64,000 bases of DNA from Casp-actino8 sp964614655 (GTDB taxonomy: Bacteria; Actinomycetota; Acidimicrobiia; Acidimicrobiales; Ilumatobacteraceae): the NCBI GenBank assembly GCA_964614655.1, contig CAZTPF010000006.1, positions 1 through 64,000 of the forward strand, read 5' to 3'. Positions 7,711-16,909 of this stretch are shown here, piece by piece. Each line of letters begins with the position of its first letter. The first letter of the stretch is position 1. Made by a program: the position numbers and the translations under genes. The notes beneath the pieces were generated by a model that was not told the DNA's origin, searched no databases, and saw nothing but the letters and a program-made list of their open reading frames with translations.

Positions 7711-8418
7711 TCAGTGGCCGTCGCCGAGATACGAGGCTTCGATCAGGCCGCGATCCTTGGCCAGATCGGAGGCCGCCCCCTCCAGCACCAGTTCTCCGTG
7801 ACTGAGCACGTAGGCCCGATCGGCGACTTCGAGTGCCATGTGCACGTGCTGCTCCACGAGAAGCACACCGGCTCCGGTCTCGTCGGCGATCTGGCGCAGG
7901 ATCGGCAGCAGTCGCTCGACGATGATCGGGGCCAGCCCGAGGCTCATCTCGTCGACCATCAGCAACTTCGGGCTCACGGTGAGAGCGCGCGCCATGGCGA
8001 GCATCTGCTGCTCACCGCCTGAGAGCAGACCGGCTCGGCGATCGAGAATCTTCTCCAGAGCCGGGAAGTAGCCAAGGGCCTTCTTCACGTCGGCTGATCC
8101 CTTGGAAGCGCCGAGTCGGAGATTCTCGGCCACCGTCAATTGATAGAAGAGCGAACGGCCCTCGGGGACATGGGCGAGCCCGTCGCGGGCGATCATGTGA
8201 GGCCGTCGGCCCTTCACGCTCTTGCCGAACACCTTCACCTCACCCGAGATGATCGGCACGAGTCCAGAGACCGTGAGCAGTGTGGTGGTCTTGCCGGCGC
8301 CGTTCGGCCCGAGCAAGGCGACCACCTCACCTTCGTTCACGTGCACGTTCAGCCCACGAACGACCGACACTCCGTTGTAACCGGTGTTGAGGTCTTCGAT
8401 CGACAGAAGTTCGGTCAC
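7711..8418 (-). CDS. livF: Branched-chain-type ABC transporter ATP-binding protein (LivF-like)
   Basis: ATPase of a HAAT-family importer, 235 residues, on the inner face of the membrane. Walker A is GPNGAGKTT, the signature LSGGEQQM and Walker B LLMVDE; the short C-terminus and the VPEGRSLFYQLTVAENL Q-loop stretch are LivF-like. The GTG at 8418 is chosen because homology begins there (TELLSIEDL); it lies 1 base after the livG stop. It is the last gene of the importer operon. Substrate specificity lies in the binding protein, not here. Confidence 0.92.
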   Translation of the reverse strand: MTELLSIEDLNTGYNGVSVVRGLNVHVNEGEVVALLGPNGAGKTTTLLTVSGLVPIISGEVKVFGKSVKGRRPHMIARDGLAHVPEGRSLFYQLTVAENLRLGASKGSADVKKALGYFPALEKILDRRAGLLSGGEQQMLAMARALTVSPKLLMVDEMSLGLAPIIVERLLPILRQIADETGAGVLLVEQHVHMALEVADRAYVLSHGELVLEGAASDLAKDRGLIEASYLGDGH

Positions 8419-8419
8419 G

Positions 8420-9172
8420 TCAGGACTCCTTCGCGCTGCTGCCGAGGTAGGCCTCGACCACCTTGGGATCACGCTTCACCTGCTCGGGAGTTCCCTCGGC
8501 GATCTTGACCCCGAACTCGATCACGTAGATGTAGTCGCACACGTCGAGGACGAGCCCCATGTCGTGGTCGACGAGGAAGATCGTGATTCCGGCGTCGATG
8601 ATCTGCCGCAGACGACGTCCGAGTTCCTGCGACTCGGTGGTGTCGAGACCGGCCGCCGGCTCGTCCATGCAGACGAGTTCGGGACGAGCGGCCAAAGCGC
8701 GAGCCGCCGACACCAACTTGCGCTGACCCTGGCTGATCTCGTTCGGGTACTTGTCGGCCAGTTCGCCGATTCCGAGGACCTCGAACGCGAATTCGACACC
8801 CGAACTGTCACGACGGCGATTCGGACGGACCAGATCGAGCAGGAAGTTCTTGGTGCTCTGACGTTCCGACGCCACCTGAACGTTCTCTCGAATCGTGAGA
8901 TCGTCGAACAATTCGAGCGACTGCCACGTACGTCCCAGACCCAATCGCGCCCGCTTGTGCACGGGCATCGAGGTGATGTCGCGACCGTTGAACTCGATGC
9001 GGCCGGTCGTCGGCACGAAACCCGTGATGCCGTCGATGAAGGTGGTCTTGCCGGCTCCGTTCGGGCCGATCAATCCGACCAACTTCCCCTTCTCGACGGT
9101 GAGATCGACGTCGTTGACGGCTCGAAGCCCGCCGAACGTGACCGACATCCCCGATGTCTGCAACAGACTCAT
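8420..9172 (-). CDS. livG: Branched-chain-type ABC transporter ATP-binding protein (LivG-like)
   Basis: Second ATPase of the importer, 250 residues. It has Walker A GPNGAGKTT, a signature region ISQGQRKLVSAARAL where the usual LSGGQ is ISQGQ, Walker B LVCMDEPAAGLD and the switch histidine in LVDHD. The ATG at 9172 overlaps the stop of the fused permease by 4 bases (ATGA); the frame stays open far upstream only as a shadow of the permease gene. It pairs with LivF as a heterodimer under the fused LivH-LivM permease. Confidence 0.93.
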   Translation of the reverse strand: MSLLQTSGMSVTFGGLRAVNDVDLTVEKGKLVGLIGPNGAGKTTFIDGITGFVPTTGRIEFNGRDITSMPVHKRARLGLGRTWQSLELFDDLTIRENVQVASERQSTKNFLLDLVRPNRRRDSSGVEFAFEVLGIGELADKYPNEISQGQRKLVSAARALAARPELVCMDEPAAGLDTTESQELGRRLRQIIDAGITIFLVDHDMGLVLDVCDYIYVIEFGVKIAEGTPEQVKRDPKVVEAYLGSSAKES

Positions 9173-11388
9173 GTCGAACCCTCCCCCTGGGTCGCCCCCA
9201 CTGTACTTCGCTCGGCCAAGGCGGCTTTGCGAACCGCCTTGTCGATCTGTTTCTGTTTGATCAGACGCGGCGCGCCGGCGATGCCCTCCGGATTGAAGAT
9301 CGCCGTCGCGATGAGGCCGATACCCCCGATCAAGGTTGCGTAACCCTGGTCGATGTGAAGGATGGTCTCCAAGAAGTTGAAGTTGATCCCGTTGGGCGCC
9401 AAGAAGCCGGCCACCACGGCGCCGCTCACCGAGGCGATTCCTCCCAGGTAGGCGAACGACAGGAACGTCAAGGAGGCGAAGGCTCCGAAATACGTCGGAG
9501 TCACCGATCCGAAGCGATACCCCGACAATGCGCCACCCAAGCCGGCCACGAAGGCAGCGAGTCCGAAAGCCAGAATCTTGGTCCGAGCTACGTCGATTCC
9601 GGCAGCAGCCGCGGCTCGTTCGTTGGAGCGGACGGCGAGGAATTGACGACCCGTGTTCGAACGTCGCACGTTGACCACGAGCAGGCAGAGAACGATCACA
9701 AAGACGAGGCAGATCACTCCGAACCACACGTTCGGCGGGATGTCGTCTCGCCCTTTCAGACCGAGCACCTTCAACGCTGTGTTGTTCGGTCCAAAGTCCT
9801 TGCCCCCGATGGACGGAGGTTTCACCGGAAGGGCGCCGAGCGATCCGGCGAAGGTCTTGTTCTTGAAGATCAGCTGCTCGATCGCCACTGCCGCCGCCAA
9901 TGTGATCACGGCGAGATTGACACCGCGCAGACGCAGAGCCGGAATCGACACCGCGGCCCCGAAGGCGGCCGCCACGAGAGCGCCGACGATGGGTGCGACA
10001 GGGAACGGGAGACCTTCGAAGTACTTCGACATGAAGAAGCCCGCCGTTCCGGCCAAGGCCATCTGCGCGAGCGAGATCTGGCCGACGAATCCGACGAGGA
10101 CCACGAGCGACAAAGCGATCACGACGGCGACCAGCGTGTTGATGGTCGACTGGCGCCAGGCGTAACCGAAGCCGAACAGAAGGAAGAGAACGAAGGCCGA
10201 ACCGGCGAGCGTGAGCGGCAGGACATGCTTCGGTGTCGCGGCGAAGGGCATCTTGCCCACCGAGACGGCGCCTCGAACCGGCAACGACTTGCCCCGCAAG
10301 AACATCGCCACCACGATCACGAAGAAAGGCAGCGCCTGGGTGAGCCCAGCCGTCGGCAGAACCCCCTTCGGGAACCAGGTCTGTGCTCCTTGATACTGCA
10401 CCCAACCCTGCAGCATCGCGATGCCGATGCCCGCCGAGACCGTCACGCCGAACGACGTGAAGTTGGCGAGCAACGCGGCGCCGAGCGCCGGCACGATCAG
10501 AAGCGGCAAGGTGATGGTGTCGAGATTCGTGATGGGCGAGGCCAAGATGCCGAGCAATCCGGCGATGAGAGTCGACAGCACCCAGTTCGCGCCGGCGAGG
10601 AAATCGGGTGAGAAACCGAGAACGATTGCACCCTTTTCGTTCTCCGAGGCGGCGCGGGTGGCCAAGCCGAACCGCGAGTACTTGAAGAGAGCCCAGAGCC
10701 CGATGGCGATCACCACGACCACTGCGACGAGGAACAACTGATTCTTCGGGATGATCGGCAGCTGCCCCGGGAGATCGACTTTCCCCTTCGGAAGTGGAAA
10801 CTGCACACCCGTCTTGGCGAGCTCCCCGAAGCGGATCCGAATGAACTCCTGCAGCACCACGAAGAGGCCGACCGTCGTCACGACCTTGGCGAGAACCGGC
10901 GCGTTGCGGAGCGGCTTGAAGATCACGAAATGGAGGAAGAGACCGAGCAGAACGGCGACCACGAGGGCGAGCACCATCGCCGATGCCGTGGTGAGTCGAT
11001 CACCAGGGAGGTCGATGACCGTCGGCCAATTGGGAAGGTCGAGATAGTCGCCGTCGTCGCGGAACCAGTTGACGGGAATCTCGACGAGCACCAAAGGATT
11101 GGGCAGCGGAGGAACGTAGAACTTTCCCTCCATCCGCAGCCCGTAGTACCAGTACGCCACGAAGACCGTCACGACGCCGTTGGCGAAGTTCACCACTCCC
11201 GAGCCCCGGTAGGTGAGCACGACACCGATCGCGATCGCCGAGATGAGAGCACCAGTGCCGACGTTCGAGAACATCGGACCGAGTTGACGGGCGTCCCACG
11301 CATACAACACCGCGAACAGCAGCAGGACGACAAGAATCCCGATCGGAACCTTCAAACGCTTCAGCTTGTTCCTCGGTGACTGATTCAT
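9169..11388 (-). CDS. Fused branched-chain-type ABC permease (LivH-LivM)
   Basis: Integral membrane protein of 739 residues in which the two permeases of a LivHMGF importer are one polypeptide. The N-terminal half (to about residue 330) has the LivH features: YRGSGVVNFANG and a series of hydrophobic helices. The C-terminal half has the LivM features: GFVGQISLAQMALAG, LRLRGVNLAVITLA and RSNTGRQFLAVRSNERAAAAAGID. Many transmembrane helices are visible in both halves. The ATG at 11388 has GGAG about 9 bases upstream. The chain is longer than LivH plus LivM alone would need at the N-terminus, with a basic cytosolic leader before helix 1. It follows the binding-protein gene after a strong hairpin. 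Confidence 0.92.
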   Translation of the reverse strand: MNQSPRNKLKRLKVPIGILVVLLLFAVLYAWDARQLGPMFSNVGTGALISAIAIGVVLTYRGSGVVNFANGVVTVFVAYWYYGLRMEGKFYVPPLPNPLVLVEIPVNWFRDDGDYLDLPNWPTVIDLPGDRLTTASAMVLALVVAVLLGLFLHFVIFKPLRNAPVLAKVVTTVGLFVVLQEFIRIRFGELAKTGVQFPLPKGKVDLPGQLPIIPKNQLFLVAVVVVIAIGLWALFKYSRFGLATRAASENEKGAIVLGFSPDFLAGANWVLSTLIAGLLGILASPITNLDTITLPLLIVPALGAALLANFTSFGVTVSAGIGIAMLQGWVQYQGAQTWFPKGVLPTAGLTQALPFFVIVVAMFLRGKSLPVRGAVSVGKMPFAATPKHVLPLTLAGSAFVLFLLFGFGYAWRQSTINTLVAVVIALSLVVLVGFVGQISLAQMALAGTAGFFMSKYFEGLPFPVAPIVGALVAAAFGAAVSIPALRLRGVNLAVITLAAAVAIEQLIFKNKTFAGSLGALPVKPPSIGGKDFGPNNTALKVLGLKGRDDIPPNVWFGVICLVFVIVLCLLVVNVRRSNTGRQFLAVRSNERAAAAAGIDVARTKILAFGLAAFVAGLGGALSGYRFGSVTPTYFGAFASLTFLSFAYLGGIASVSGAVVAGFLAPNGINFNFLETILHIDQGYATLIGGIGLIATAIFNPEGIAGAPRLIKQKQIDKAVRKAALAERSTVGATQGEGST

Positions 11389-11482
11389 GCGACGTGCTCC
11401 AAGACTCTTGGCAGTCGACGCTCTCCGCCGACGCACCATCACGGCGAAGACACGGAAACTGCGACATTCGCCCCATTAGACG

Positions 11483-11512
11483 GAGGGTGCGGGGCTGTCA
11501 CCCCGCACCCTC
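11483..11512 (-). terminator. Hairpin between binding-protein gene and permease gene
   Basis: Perfect 12-bp GC-rich stem (GAGGGTGCGGGG with its complement) around a 6-base loop, 28 bases after the binding-protein stop and about 95 bases before the permease start. There is no U-tract. It fits partial termination or 3'-end protection of the upstream mRNA, which gives more binding protein than permease. Confidence 0.7.
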
Positions 11513-11539
11513 TCGTTCGATTCGTGGACGTTCGACCGA

Positions 11540-12961
11540 TCAGCCGCCGGCCAACTCGACCACCGGGTTGATGGCCTTGCCGTTGTAACCGTCGAGGACC
11601 GACACCAGCTTGCCGTCCTTCTGCTGCTGGATTCCGATGGAGAATCCGCACAGCGACGGGAAGGTGGGGTTGCCACCGCACTGGAAGTCACCGACGCTCG
11701 CCCACATCGGGCCGGTGAACGCCTTCGACTTCTCACGTAGAGCGTCACTGTCGAGCGCACCCTCGTTCATGAACTTGACGACAGTGAGGATGGTTCCGAA
11801 GGTCGGACCGCCGAATCCGGTGTACTGCGGGTTCGATACGCCGGTGGCTTCACCCCACGCCAGAGCGGCGTCGATGTAGGAGTCGGTCGACGGATCGCCG
11901 GGGATCTGATAGGCGAAGCCGTAACCACCGAGGTACCAGCCTTCGGGAAGTTCACCGTCGACACCGAGGCTCTTCAGATGGTCCTGCATGGGCAAGCCCG
12001 AGCACAGCGCTGTGGTGACGACCGACGTCTCGACTTCGAGCGTGGCCAAGGCGTCGTAGATGCCGATACAACCCTGCACCGTCACGAGCGGATAGAACAC
12101 GTCGGCCGTGTCGGCCCCCGATGACTGGATGGCCGTGGCCATCTCGGTCGAGCCAGCAGTGTCGGCCACCGGCACACCGGTGACGGACAACCCGAGCCCC
12201 TCGAGCAGCGGCTTGGTGAGGGCTTCGAAAGCGACGGTGCCCGCCGGGTTGTCGTTGTACACGACCGCTACCGACTCGACGGTCTTGCCCTCGATGTCGC
12301 CGAGGTAGTTCGCGGCGAAAACGGCCAAACCCTGGATAACACCGGGCGAACCGGGCGTGAAGGCGTAGGCGTCGGTTGCGAGGAATTCCGGTGTGGTGAC
12401 CGGGTTCGGCAGATACACGGGCTTCTTGCCGTTCAGCGTGTCGAGAAGCGGCGCATTGCCGTTGAACATCGTTCCGACGACGACTGCCTGGACGTCGTCA
12501 TCGGCGAGCATCTCCTGGGCGCACTTCTGTCCGTCCTCTTCCTTGGTCACGAAACACTTGACCAACTCGATCGGACGGCCGTCGACGCCGCCGAGGAAGT
12601 TGTTGACGAACCACACGGCCGTGTCGGCTCCGACCGAAGCCTCCGGGAAGGCTGGCGTGCCACCTTCCTGGTTCACGTAGCCGATCTTGATCGGGTCGCC
12701 ACTGGCCGCACCTCCGGGTCCGCCGGTGTAGGCGAGACCGGTGTCGACGGACGACTGCAGAACCGGCAGCTCGTCGACCGGAGCGTCGGTCGTCGGAGCC
12801 TCGGTCTCGGTCGGCGCATCAGTAGTCGGTGCGTCGGTCGACGGCGCTTCGGTCGACGGAGCGTCCGAACCTCCGTCGTCTTCACTACAAGCTGCGACGA
12901 CGAGTCCGAGCGCCGCAACGATGGCAAGGGCCGAACGACGGCCCCGATGACGATGAGTCAC
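11540..12961 (-). CDS. Branched-chain-type ABC transporter substrate-binding lipoprotein
   Basis: Extracytoplasmic receptor of the importer, 473 residues. A lipoprotein signal peptide (basic HRHRGRRS, hydrophobic core, lipobox VVAAC with C25) is followed by a Thr/Pro/Ala/Asp/Glu-rich spacer of repeated STEAPSTDAP-like units (about 33-65), then the Leu/Ile/Val-binding-protein fold (PIKIGYVNQEGG, VGADTAVWFVNNFLGGVDGRPIELV). The linker repeats come from near-identical GTCGACGG-type DNA repeats. The start is GTG with GGGGG about 6 bases upstream. It is the first gene of the importer operon and the promoter carries operator-like site E. The ligand is not evident; homologues in catabolic clusters bind carboxylates, amides or aromatic acids. 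Confidence 0.93.
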   Translation of the reverse strand: MTHRHRGRRSALAIVAALGLVVAACSEDDGGSDAPSTEAPSTDAPTTDAPTETEAPTTDAPVDELPVLQSSVDTGLAYTGGPGGAASGDPIKIGYVNQEGGTPAFPEASVGADTAVWFVNNFLGGVDGRPIELVKCFVTKEEDGQKCAQEMLADDDVQAVVVGTMFNGNAPLLDTLNGKKPVYLPNPVTTPEFLATDAYAFTPGSPGVIQGLAVFAANYLGDIEGKTVESVAVVYNDNPAGTVAFEALTKPLLEGLGLSVTGVPVADTAGSTEMATAIQSSGADTADVFYPLVTVQGCIGIYDALATLEVETSVVTTALCSGLPMQDHLKSLGVDGELPEGWYLGGYGFAYQIPGDPSTDSYIDAALAWGEATGVSNPQYTGFGGPTFGTILTVVKFMNEGALDSDALREKSKAFTGPMWASVGDFQCGGNPTFPSLCGFSIGIQQQKDGKLVSVLDGYNGKAINPVVELAGG

Positions 12962-13015
12962 GATGTCCCCCTGACAGGTTGTTGACGGAGGTCATCTCCC
13001 CGACCCCCACCGGGA

Positions 13016-13046
13016 GTTCTAGCAGAATTGACCAGTGGATCAGTAA
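13016..13046 (-). promoter_or_regulatory. Promoter with operator-like site E before the ABC importer operon
   Basis: The palindrome GAATTGACC-N4-GATCAGTAA spans 13025-13046. Read on the minus strand it is followed after 3 bases by the -10-like TAGAAC (13016-13021, preceded by TGC), and TTACTG within the palindrome stands at -35 distance (19-base spacer). A protein bound here would block RNA polymerase. The start codon is about 55 bases downstream. Confidence 0.55.
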
Positions 13047-13086
13047 CTCGGCTTCGAACTTTGTCAGGCTCCTGAGCAGGGCGAAT

Positions 13087-13917
13087 TCAGGGCGTTGGAC
13101 GTTCTCGGTAGTCGCCGAACGAAGCGTCGCGCTCCGACAGGGCAGCCGTGACGCCCTTGGTGGCGAACGACGACATGTACTCCTTCGACGAACGCTGGTG
13201 GAAGCCGAGAGCCTGGATCTCGGCGGTGGCTCGAATGCCGGCCCTGATTCCCATGGCCTCCATGGCTCGATGAGCGGCGCGCTTGTTCAGAGCCAGGAGA
13301 TCGGCTGGGATCTTGGCCACTCGCTCGGCGACGGCCAGGACCTCGGCATCGAGATCGGCCAGGTCGAAAGCTCGGTTGGCGAAACCAGCCGTCACCGCCT
13401 CGTCGCCCGACATCGAATCACCGGTGAGCAGAGCTTCCATCCCCCGTCGTAGGCCCATGAGCCAGGTTTGCCACTGCATGTCGGGAGGCGACATGAGTCG
13501 AACGGGTGGGTAGCCGATCTTGGCGTCGCGCGCCACGTACACGAGGTCGCATGCGGTCGCGAGTTCGCTCCCACCGGCCAAGCAGTAGCCGTGCACCTGG
13601 GCGATGATCGGCGTCGACATGTCCCACATCTCGAACCAGTTGTTCACGACGTGCCGCGACCACCATCCGTCGGCGTACGCGCTCGCCCGTTCGACGTCGG
13701 TGTTCGGCGATCCGAGGTCGTAGCCAGCCGAGAAACACGACCCGGCCCCACGAACGATCATCACCGACACGTCCTTGTCCTTGTCGCCGGCGCGCAGAGC
13801 CTCGAAGAGCGCACCTCGCAGAGCGTCGTTCAGTGCATTGCGTTTGTCGGGCCGGTTCAAGGTGAGTCGGCGCACTTTCGGAGCCGGGTCGTCGACGACG
13901 AGGACGGGTTCGGACAT
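13087..13917 (-). CDS. Enoyl-CoA hydratase/isomerase-family protein
   Basis: Crotonase-fold protein, 276 residues. It shows LNRPDKRNALN, the first oxyanion strand SCFSAGYDL, and the second GYCLAGGSELATACDLVYVA. It probably hydrates or isomerises an enoyl-CoA in a beta-oxidation-like pathway. The FSAGYDL and CLAGGSELA segments form the oxyanion hole; the exact acid/base residues cannot be fixed without an alignment, so hydratase versus isomerase is open. The ATG at 13917 overlaps the stop of the acyl-CoA synthetase by ATGA, so the two genes are translationally coupled. A frame extending upstream to 14040 lies inside the synthetase gene. Confidence 0.9.
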   Translation of the reverse strand: MSEPVLVVDDPAPKVRRLTLNRPDKRNALNDALRGALFEALRAGDKDKDVSVMIVRGAGSCFSAGYDLGSPNTDVERASAYADGWWSRHVVNNWFEMWDMSTPIIAQVHGYCLAGGSELATACDLVYVARDAKIGYPPVRLMSPPDMQWQTWLMGLRRGMEALLTGDSMSGDEAVTAGFANRAFDLADLDAEVLAVAERVAKIPADLLALNKRAAHRAMEAMGIRAGIRATAEIQALGFHQRSSKEYMSSFATKGVTAALSERDASFGDYRERPTP

Positions 13918-15452
13918 CACTTCTCCCAATACGGTGCGCGCAATGTGCGCTTGTTGATCTTGCCCATGGTGTTGCGTCCGAGATCGTCGACGAAATCGAC
14001 CGAGCGCGGACACTTGTAGTGGCTCAGCCGCTCGCGACAAAAGCCGATGATCTCGCTCTCATCGGGTGTCGGGACGCCGTCGCGCAGCATGACGAGCGCC
14101 TTCAACTCCTCACCCATCTCGGCATGCGGCACACCGATGCACGCCACGTCGAGGACCGCCGGATGCTGCACCAGCACCTGTTCGGCTTCGGCCGGATAGA
14201 TGTTGACCCCTCCCGACACAACCATGTCGGAGAACCGATCGGTGATGTACACGTAGCCATCGGCGTCGACGTAGCCGATCTCGCCGAGGGTGAAGACCCC
14301 GGGAGCGATGTTGGCGGCCTTGGTCTTCTCGGGGTCGTTCGGATAGATCACCCCGCGGCCGGTCGCATCGACGAAGAAGAGTCGGCCCTCGACACCGGCC
14401 GGCAGATCGTTGCCGTCGTCGTCGAGCACCCGCACCGAGAACGGTGGGATCGGCCGTCCGACCGAGCCGGGATGTTCGAGCCACTCCTGACTCGTGATCT
14501 GACACGTGGTACCCACCTCGGTCGCGCCGTAGGCGTCGATGAAGATCGGCCCCCACCACTCGATCATCGCCCGCTTGACGTCGACCGGACACGACGCACC
14601 CGTATGAGCGGCCAGTTTCATCGACGACACGTCGTACTTCTTCTTGATCTCGTCGGGAAGGGCCAGCAATCGCACGAAATGCGTCGGCACCATGACCGAT
14701 GACTCGGTGCGGTGTTCGTGAATCGCCTGCAAGGTCTTCTCGGCGTCGAATTTCGCAAGGATCACCATCGGGACACCGCGCACGAGCAGACGCATTCCGT
14801 TCAGCGGCCCGGTGTGATACATCGGGCCGACCACGAGATGGGTTCCGAAGGCGGCGAATCGATTGGCCTTCATGCCTTCCAGATGTTCGGCCATGGTCTC
14901 GCCACCGGCGAACATCGTGGGCGGCAGTTCGGTGCCCTTCGGTCGACCGGTGGTGCCCGAGGTGTACAGAAGATTGGCTCGGGGCTTCACGTCGAGCGGC
15001 GGATCGGAGGGATCTCCACGTTCGAGCCATTCGTGCCACGGCGTCACACGCGAGTCCTCGACGTCCCAGCCGATCACTTCGATGGTCGACCCTTGGGCGC
15101 GCGCCAACTCGGCTGCCGCCACACCGCGCTCACAGGTTTCCGGGCCGACGAACAGCAACCGCGAATCGGAGTCGACGAGGATGTAGGCGGCTTCTTCGGC
15201 GGTCAGATGAAAATTGACCGGAACGGTCGATGCACTTCCGAGCAGACAGCCGAGATGAGCGAGCGCGGTTTCGGCGGCGTTCTCGGCGAAGACAGCCACG
15301 CGCCGACGGGGCCCGAGGTCGGCACCCAAGGCGTTGTTGGCCGTGCGATTGAGGATGTCCCCCACCTCGGCCCATCCGTACTCGCGCCGTGGGTCACGAA
15401 CGGCGACCTCGTCGGGTCGTTCACGGGCCAGGTCGGAAGCGAATGCGGGCAT
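13917..15452 (-). CDS. AMP-dependent acyl-CoA synthetase
   Basis: ANL-superfamily ligase, 511 residues, forming an acyl-CoA from a free acid, ATP and CoA. The motifs are complete: P-loop YTSGTTGRPKG (about 163-173), YGATE, GEIGYVDADGYVYITDR, and the C-terminal TMGKINKR with the adenylation lysine. It is similar in size and ending (LRAPYWE) to the synthetase at 20610-22187, so those two are close paralogues. It is the first gene of a two-gene minus-strand unit with the enoyl-CoA hydratase. The acid cannot be assigned from sequence alone. Confidence 0.95.
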   Translation of the reverse strand: MPAFASDLARERPDEVAVRDPRREYGWAEVGDILNRTANNALGADLGPRRRVAVFAENAAETALAHLGCLLGSASTVPVNFHLTAEEAAYILVDSDSRLLFVGPETCERGVAAAELARAQGSTIEVIGWDVEDSRVTPWHEWLERGDPSDPPLDVKPRANLLYTSGTTGRPKGTELPPTMFAGGETMAEHLEGMKANRFAAFGTHLVVGPMYHTGPLNGMRLLVRGVPMVILAKFDAEKTLQAIHEHRTESSVMVPTHFVRLLALPDEIKKKYDVSSMKLAAHTGASCPVDVKRAMIEWWGPIFIDAYGATEVGTTCQITSQEWLEHPGSVGRPIPPFSVRVLDDDGNDLPAGVEGRLFFVDATGRGVIYPNDPEKTKAANIAPGVFTLGEIGYVDADGYVYITDRFSDMVVSGGVNIYPAEAEQVLVQHPAVLDVACIGVPHAEMGEELKALVMLRDGVPTPDESEIIGFCRERLSHYKCPRSVDFVDDLGRNTMGKINKRTLRAPYWEK

Positions 15453-15529
15453 GGCCGAACGCTACGACACCGCGACGATCCGATCACACCCCACCATCTC
15501 GCACTCCAGGATCTCGAACGTGCGGCTTC

Positions 15530-16030
15530 TCACACGTCGGGACTCTCGCCCGAACTCTCGAGTGCCTCACGAGTGTTGCGGAAGTCGCCCGACAGATCGG
15601 CCGGGCCCTGGTAGTGGGGACGAAGAAGACGGCGACTGAACAACCAGCCGTCGTCGCTCTTCACGAACTCGTCCTGGTACTCGGCGAGTAGGAGCGCCCG
15701 GACACCGTTCGCAGTGAGGAAGCGCTCGCTGATCGCCCAACGTCCGACCGCGCGATCCTGCCCGTCGCCCGCGTACCACGCGTCGCCGTTGTGCACCGTC
15801 TGGACGACTGCCGACATTCCGCCCATGGCGGCGTACCAGAGTTTCACGATGGCCTCTTTGCCCTCGACTTCGCGACCTCCCCCGAGGTCCCAGACCGCGT
15901 CGTCGGCCCAGCAACTGGCCCATTGCACACCGTTTCGGTGCACCACGGCGTCGGCGTAGCGATTCATCAGTCGTTCGATTCCGACCCGGTCGACGACGGC
16001 GACCGGACGTGACGTGTCGATTTCACTCAT
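15530..16030 (-). CDS. SnoaL/NTF2-like protein
   Basis: NTF2-fold protein of 166 residues, with helix IERLMNRYADAVVHRNGVQWASCWADDAVWDLGG and a C-terminal strand DGWLFSRRLLRPHY. This ring-hydroxylating-dioxygenase-beta / SnoaL-4-like architecture (ADAV...WADDAVWD) is common next to SDR and P450 genes in actinobacteria; the function is usually unproved and may be dehydratase, isomerase or binding. The ATG at 16030 is divergent from the SDR at 16103. The paralogues at 16910 and 22190 share the fold. Confidence 0.8.
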   Translation of the reverse strand: MSEIDTSRPVAVVDRVGIERLMNRYADAVVHRNGVQWASCWADDAVWDLGGGREVEGKEAIVKLWYAAMGGMSAVVQTVHNGDAWYAGDGQDRAVGRWAISERFLTANGVRALLLAEYQDEFVKSDDGWLFSRRLLRPHYQGPADLSGDFRNTREALESSGESPDV

Positions 16031-16102
16031 GTTGACGTTCTAGCCGACAGAGACCGATCTCGTGTTCGCCACGAACTCCAAGGAATACGCGAGACTTCGA
16101 TC

Positions 16103-16903
16103 GTGACTCCCGACCACTCTCATCGCTCTCTCGACGAACTCTGGCGGCTCGACGGGCGTCGAGCAGTGGTCACCGGAGGAGCACGAGGAATCGGCGCCCA
16201 GATCGCCCGTCGACTGTCGGAAGCCGGGGCCTCGGTTCTGGTGGCCGACCTCGACCCCGTCGAAGCCGAACGAACCGCCACCGAGATTCGCAGCGCCACC
16301 GGTCGCCCCACGTCGGCGATCGGACTCGACGTTTCGGAGACCGCATCGATCGCCACTGCGGCCGATCGCGCCGTCGAACTCTGGCAGGGCATCGACATCT
16401 GGGTGAACAATGCCGGCATCTTCCCCACCACCGGCCCGGCGATCGATGCGACCGACGAGTTTCTCGACCGAGTGATGAGCGTCAACGTTCGCGGCACGTA
16501 TGCGGGCGCCCGCGAGGCCGCCCGGCGCATGGAGTCGGGCGGAGTGATCGTGAACCTCGCCTCCACGACCGGATTTCGAGCGGCCCCGGGAATCAGCGCC
16601 TACTCGATCTCCAAACACGCCGTCGTCGGCGCGACTCGCGCCCTCGCTCTCGAGTTCGCCTCGCGCGACATCAGAGTGGTCGCCGTCGCCCCCGGCCCGA
16701 TCGACACTCCCGGGGTCGACGAGCAGATGGCTCCGCTCAAGGCAGCCGGCCTCGACGTGGCGGCCGTCATGGCGCGCAACCCTCTCGGTCGTGGCGGGGT
16801 TCCCGACGACGTCGCGCGGGTCGTCACCTTCCTCGCCAGCGACATGGCCACCTGGATCACCGGCGAGATCGTGGTCGTCGACGCCGGTTCACTGGCCAGC
16901 TGA
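16103..16903 (+). CDS. SDR-family oxidoreductase
   Basis: Classical short-chain dehydrogenase, 266 residues: TGGARGIG nucleotide site, NNAG, catalytic Ser in NLASTTG, YSISK, and the C-terminal TGEIVVVDAGSLAS. An N-terminal extension of about 15 residues precedes the first strand. It stands alone on the plus strand, divergent from the NTF2-like gene at 15530 and convergent with the one at 16910. It oxidises or reduces an unknown alcohol/ketone. Confidence 0.92.
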   Translation: MTPDHSHRSLDELWRLDGRRAVVTGGARGIGAQIARRLSEAGASVLVADLDPVEAERTATEIRSATGRPTSAIGLDVSETASIATAADRAVELWQGIDIWVNNAGIFPTTGPAIDATDEFLDRVMSVNVRGTYAGAREAARRMESGGVIVNLASTTGFRAAPGISAYSISKHAVVGATRALALEFASRDIRVVAVAPGPIDTPGVDEQMAPLKAAGLDVAAVMARNPLGRGGVPDDVARVVTFLASDMATWITGEIVVVDAGSLAS

Positions 16904-16909
16904 CATCGA

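Noticed and set aside
12750..12880. Short tandem DNA repeats, possible CRISPR or satellite
   Set aside because: They encode the Thr/Pro/Ala/Asp linker of the lipoprotein; no spacers and no regular repeat unit.
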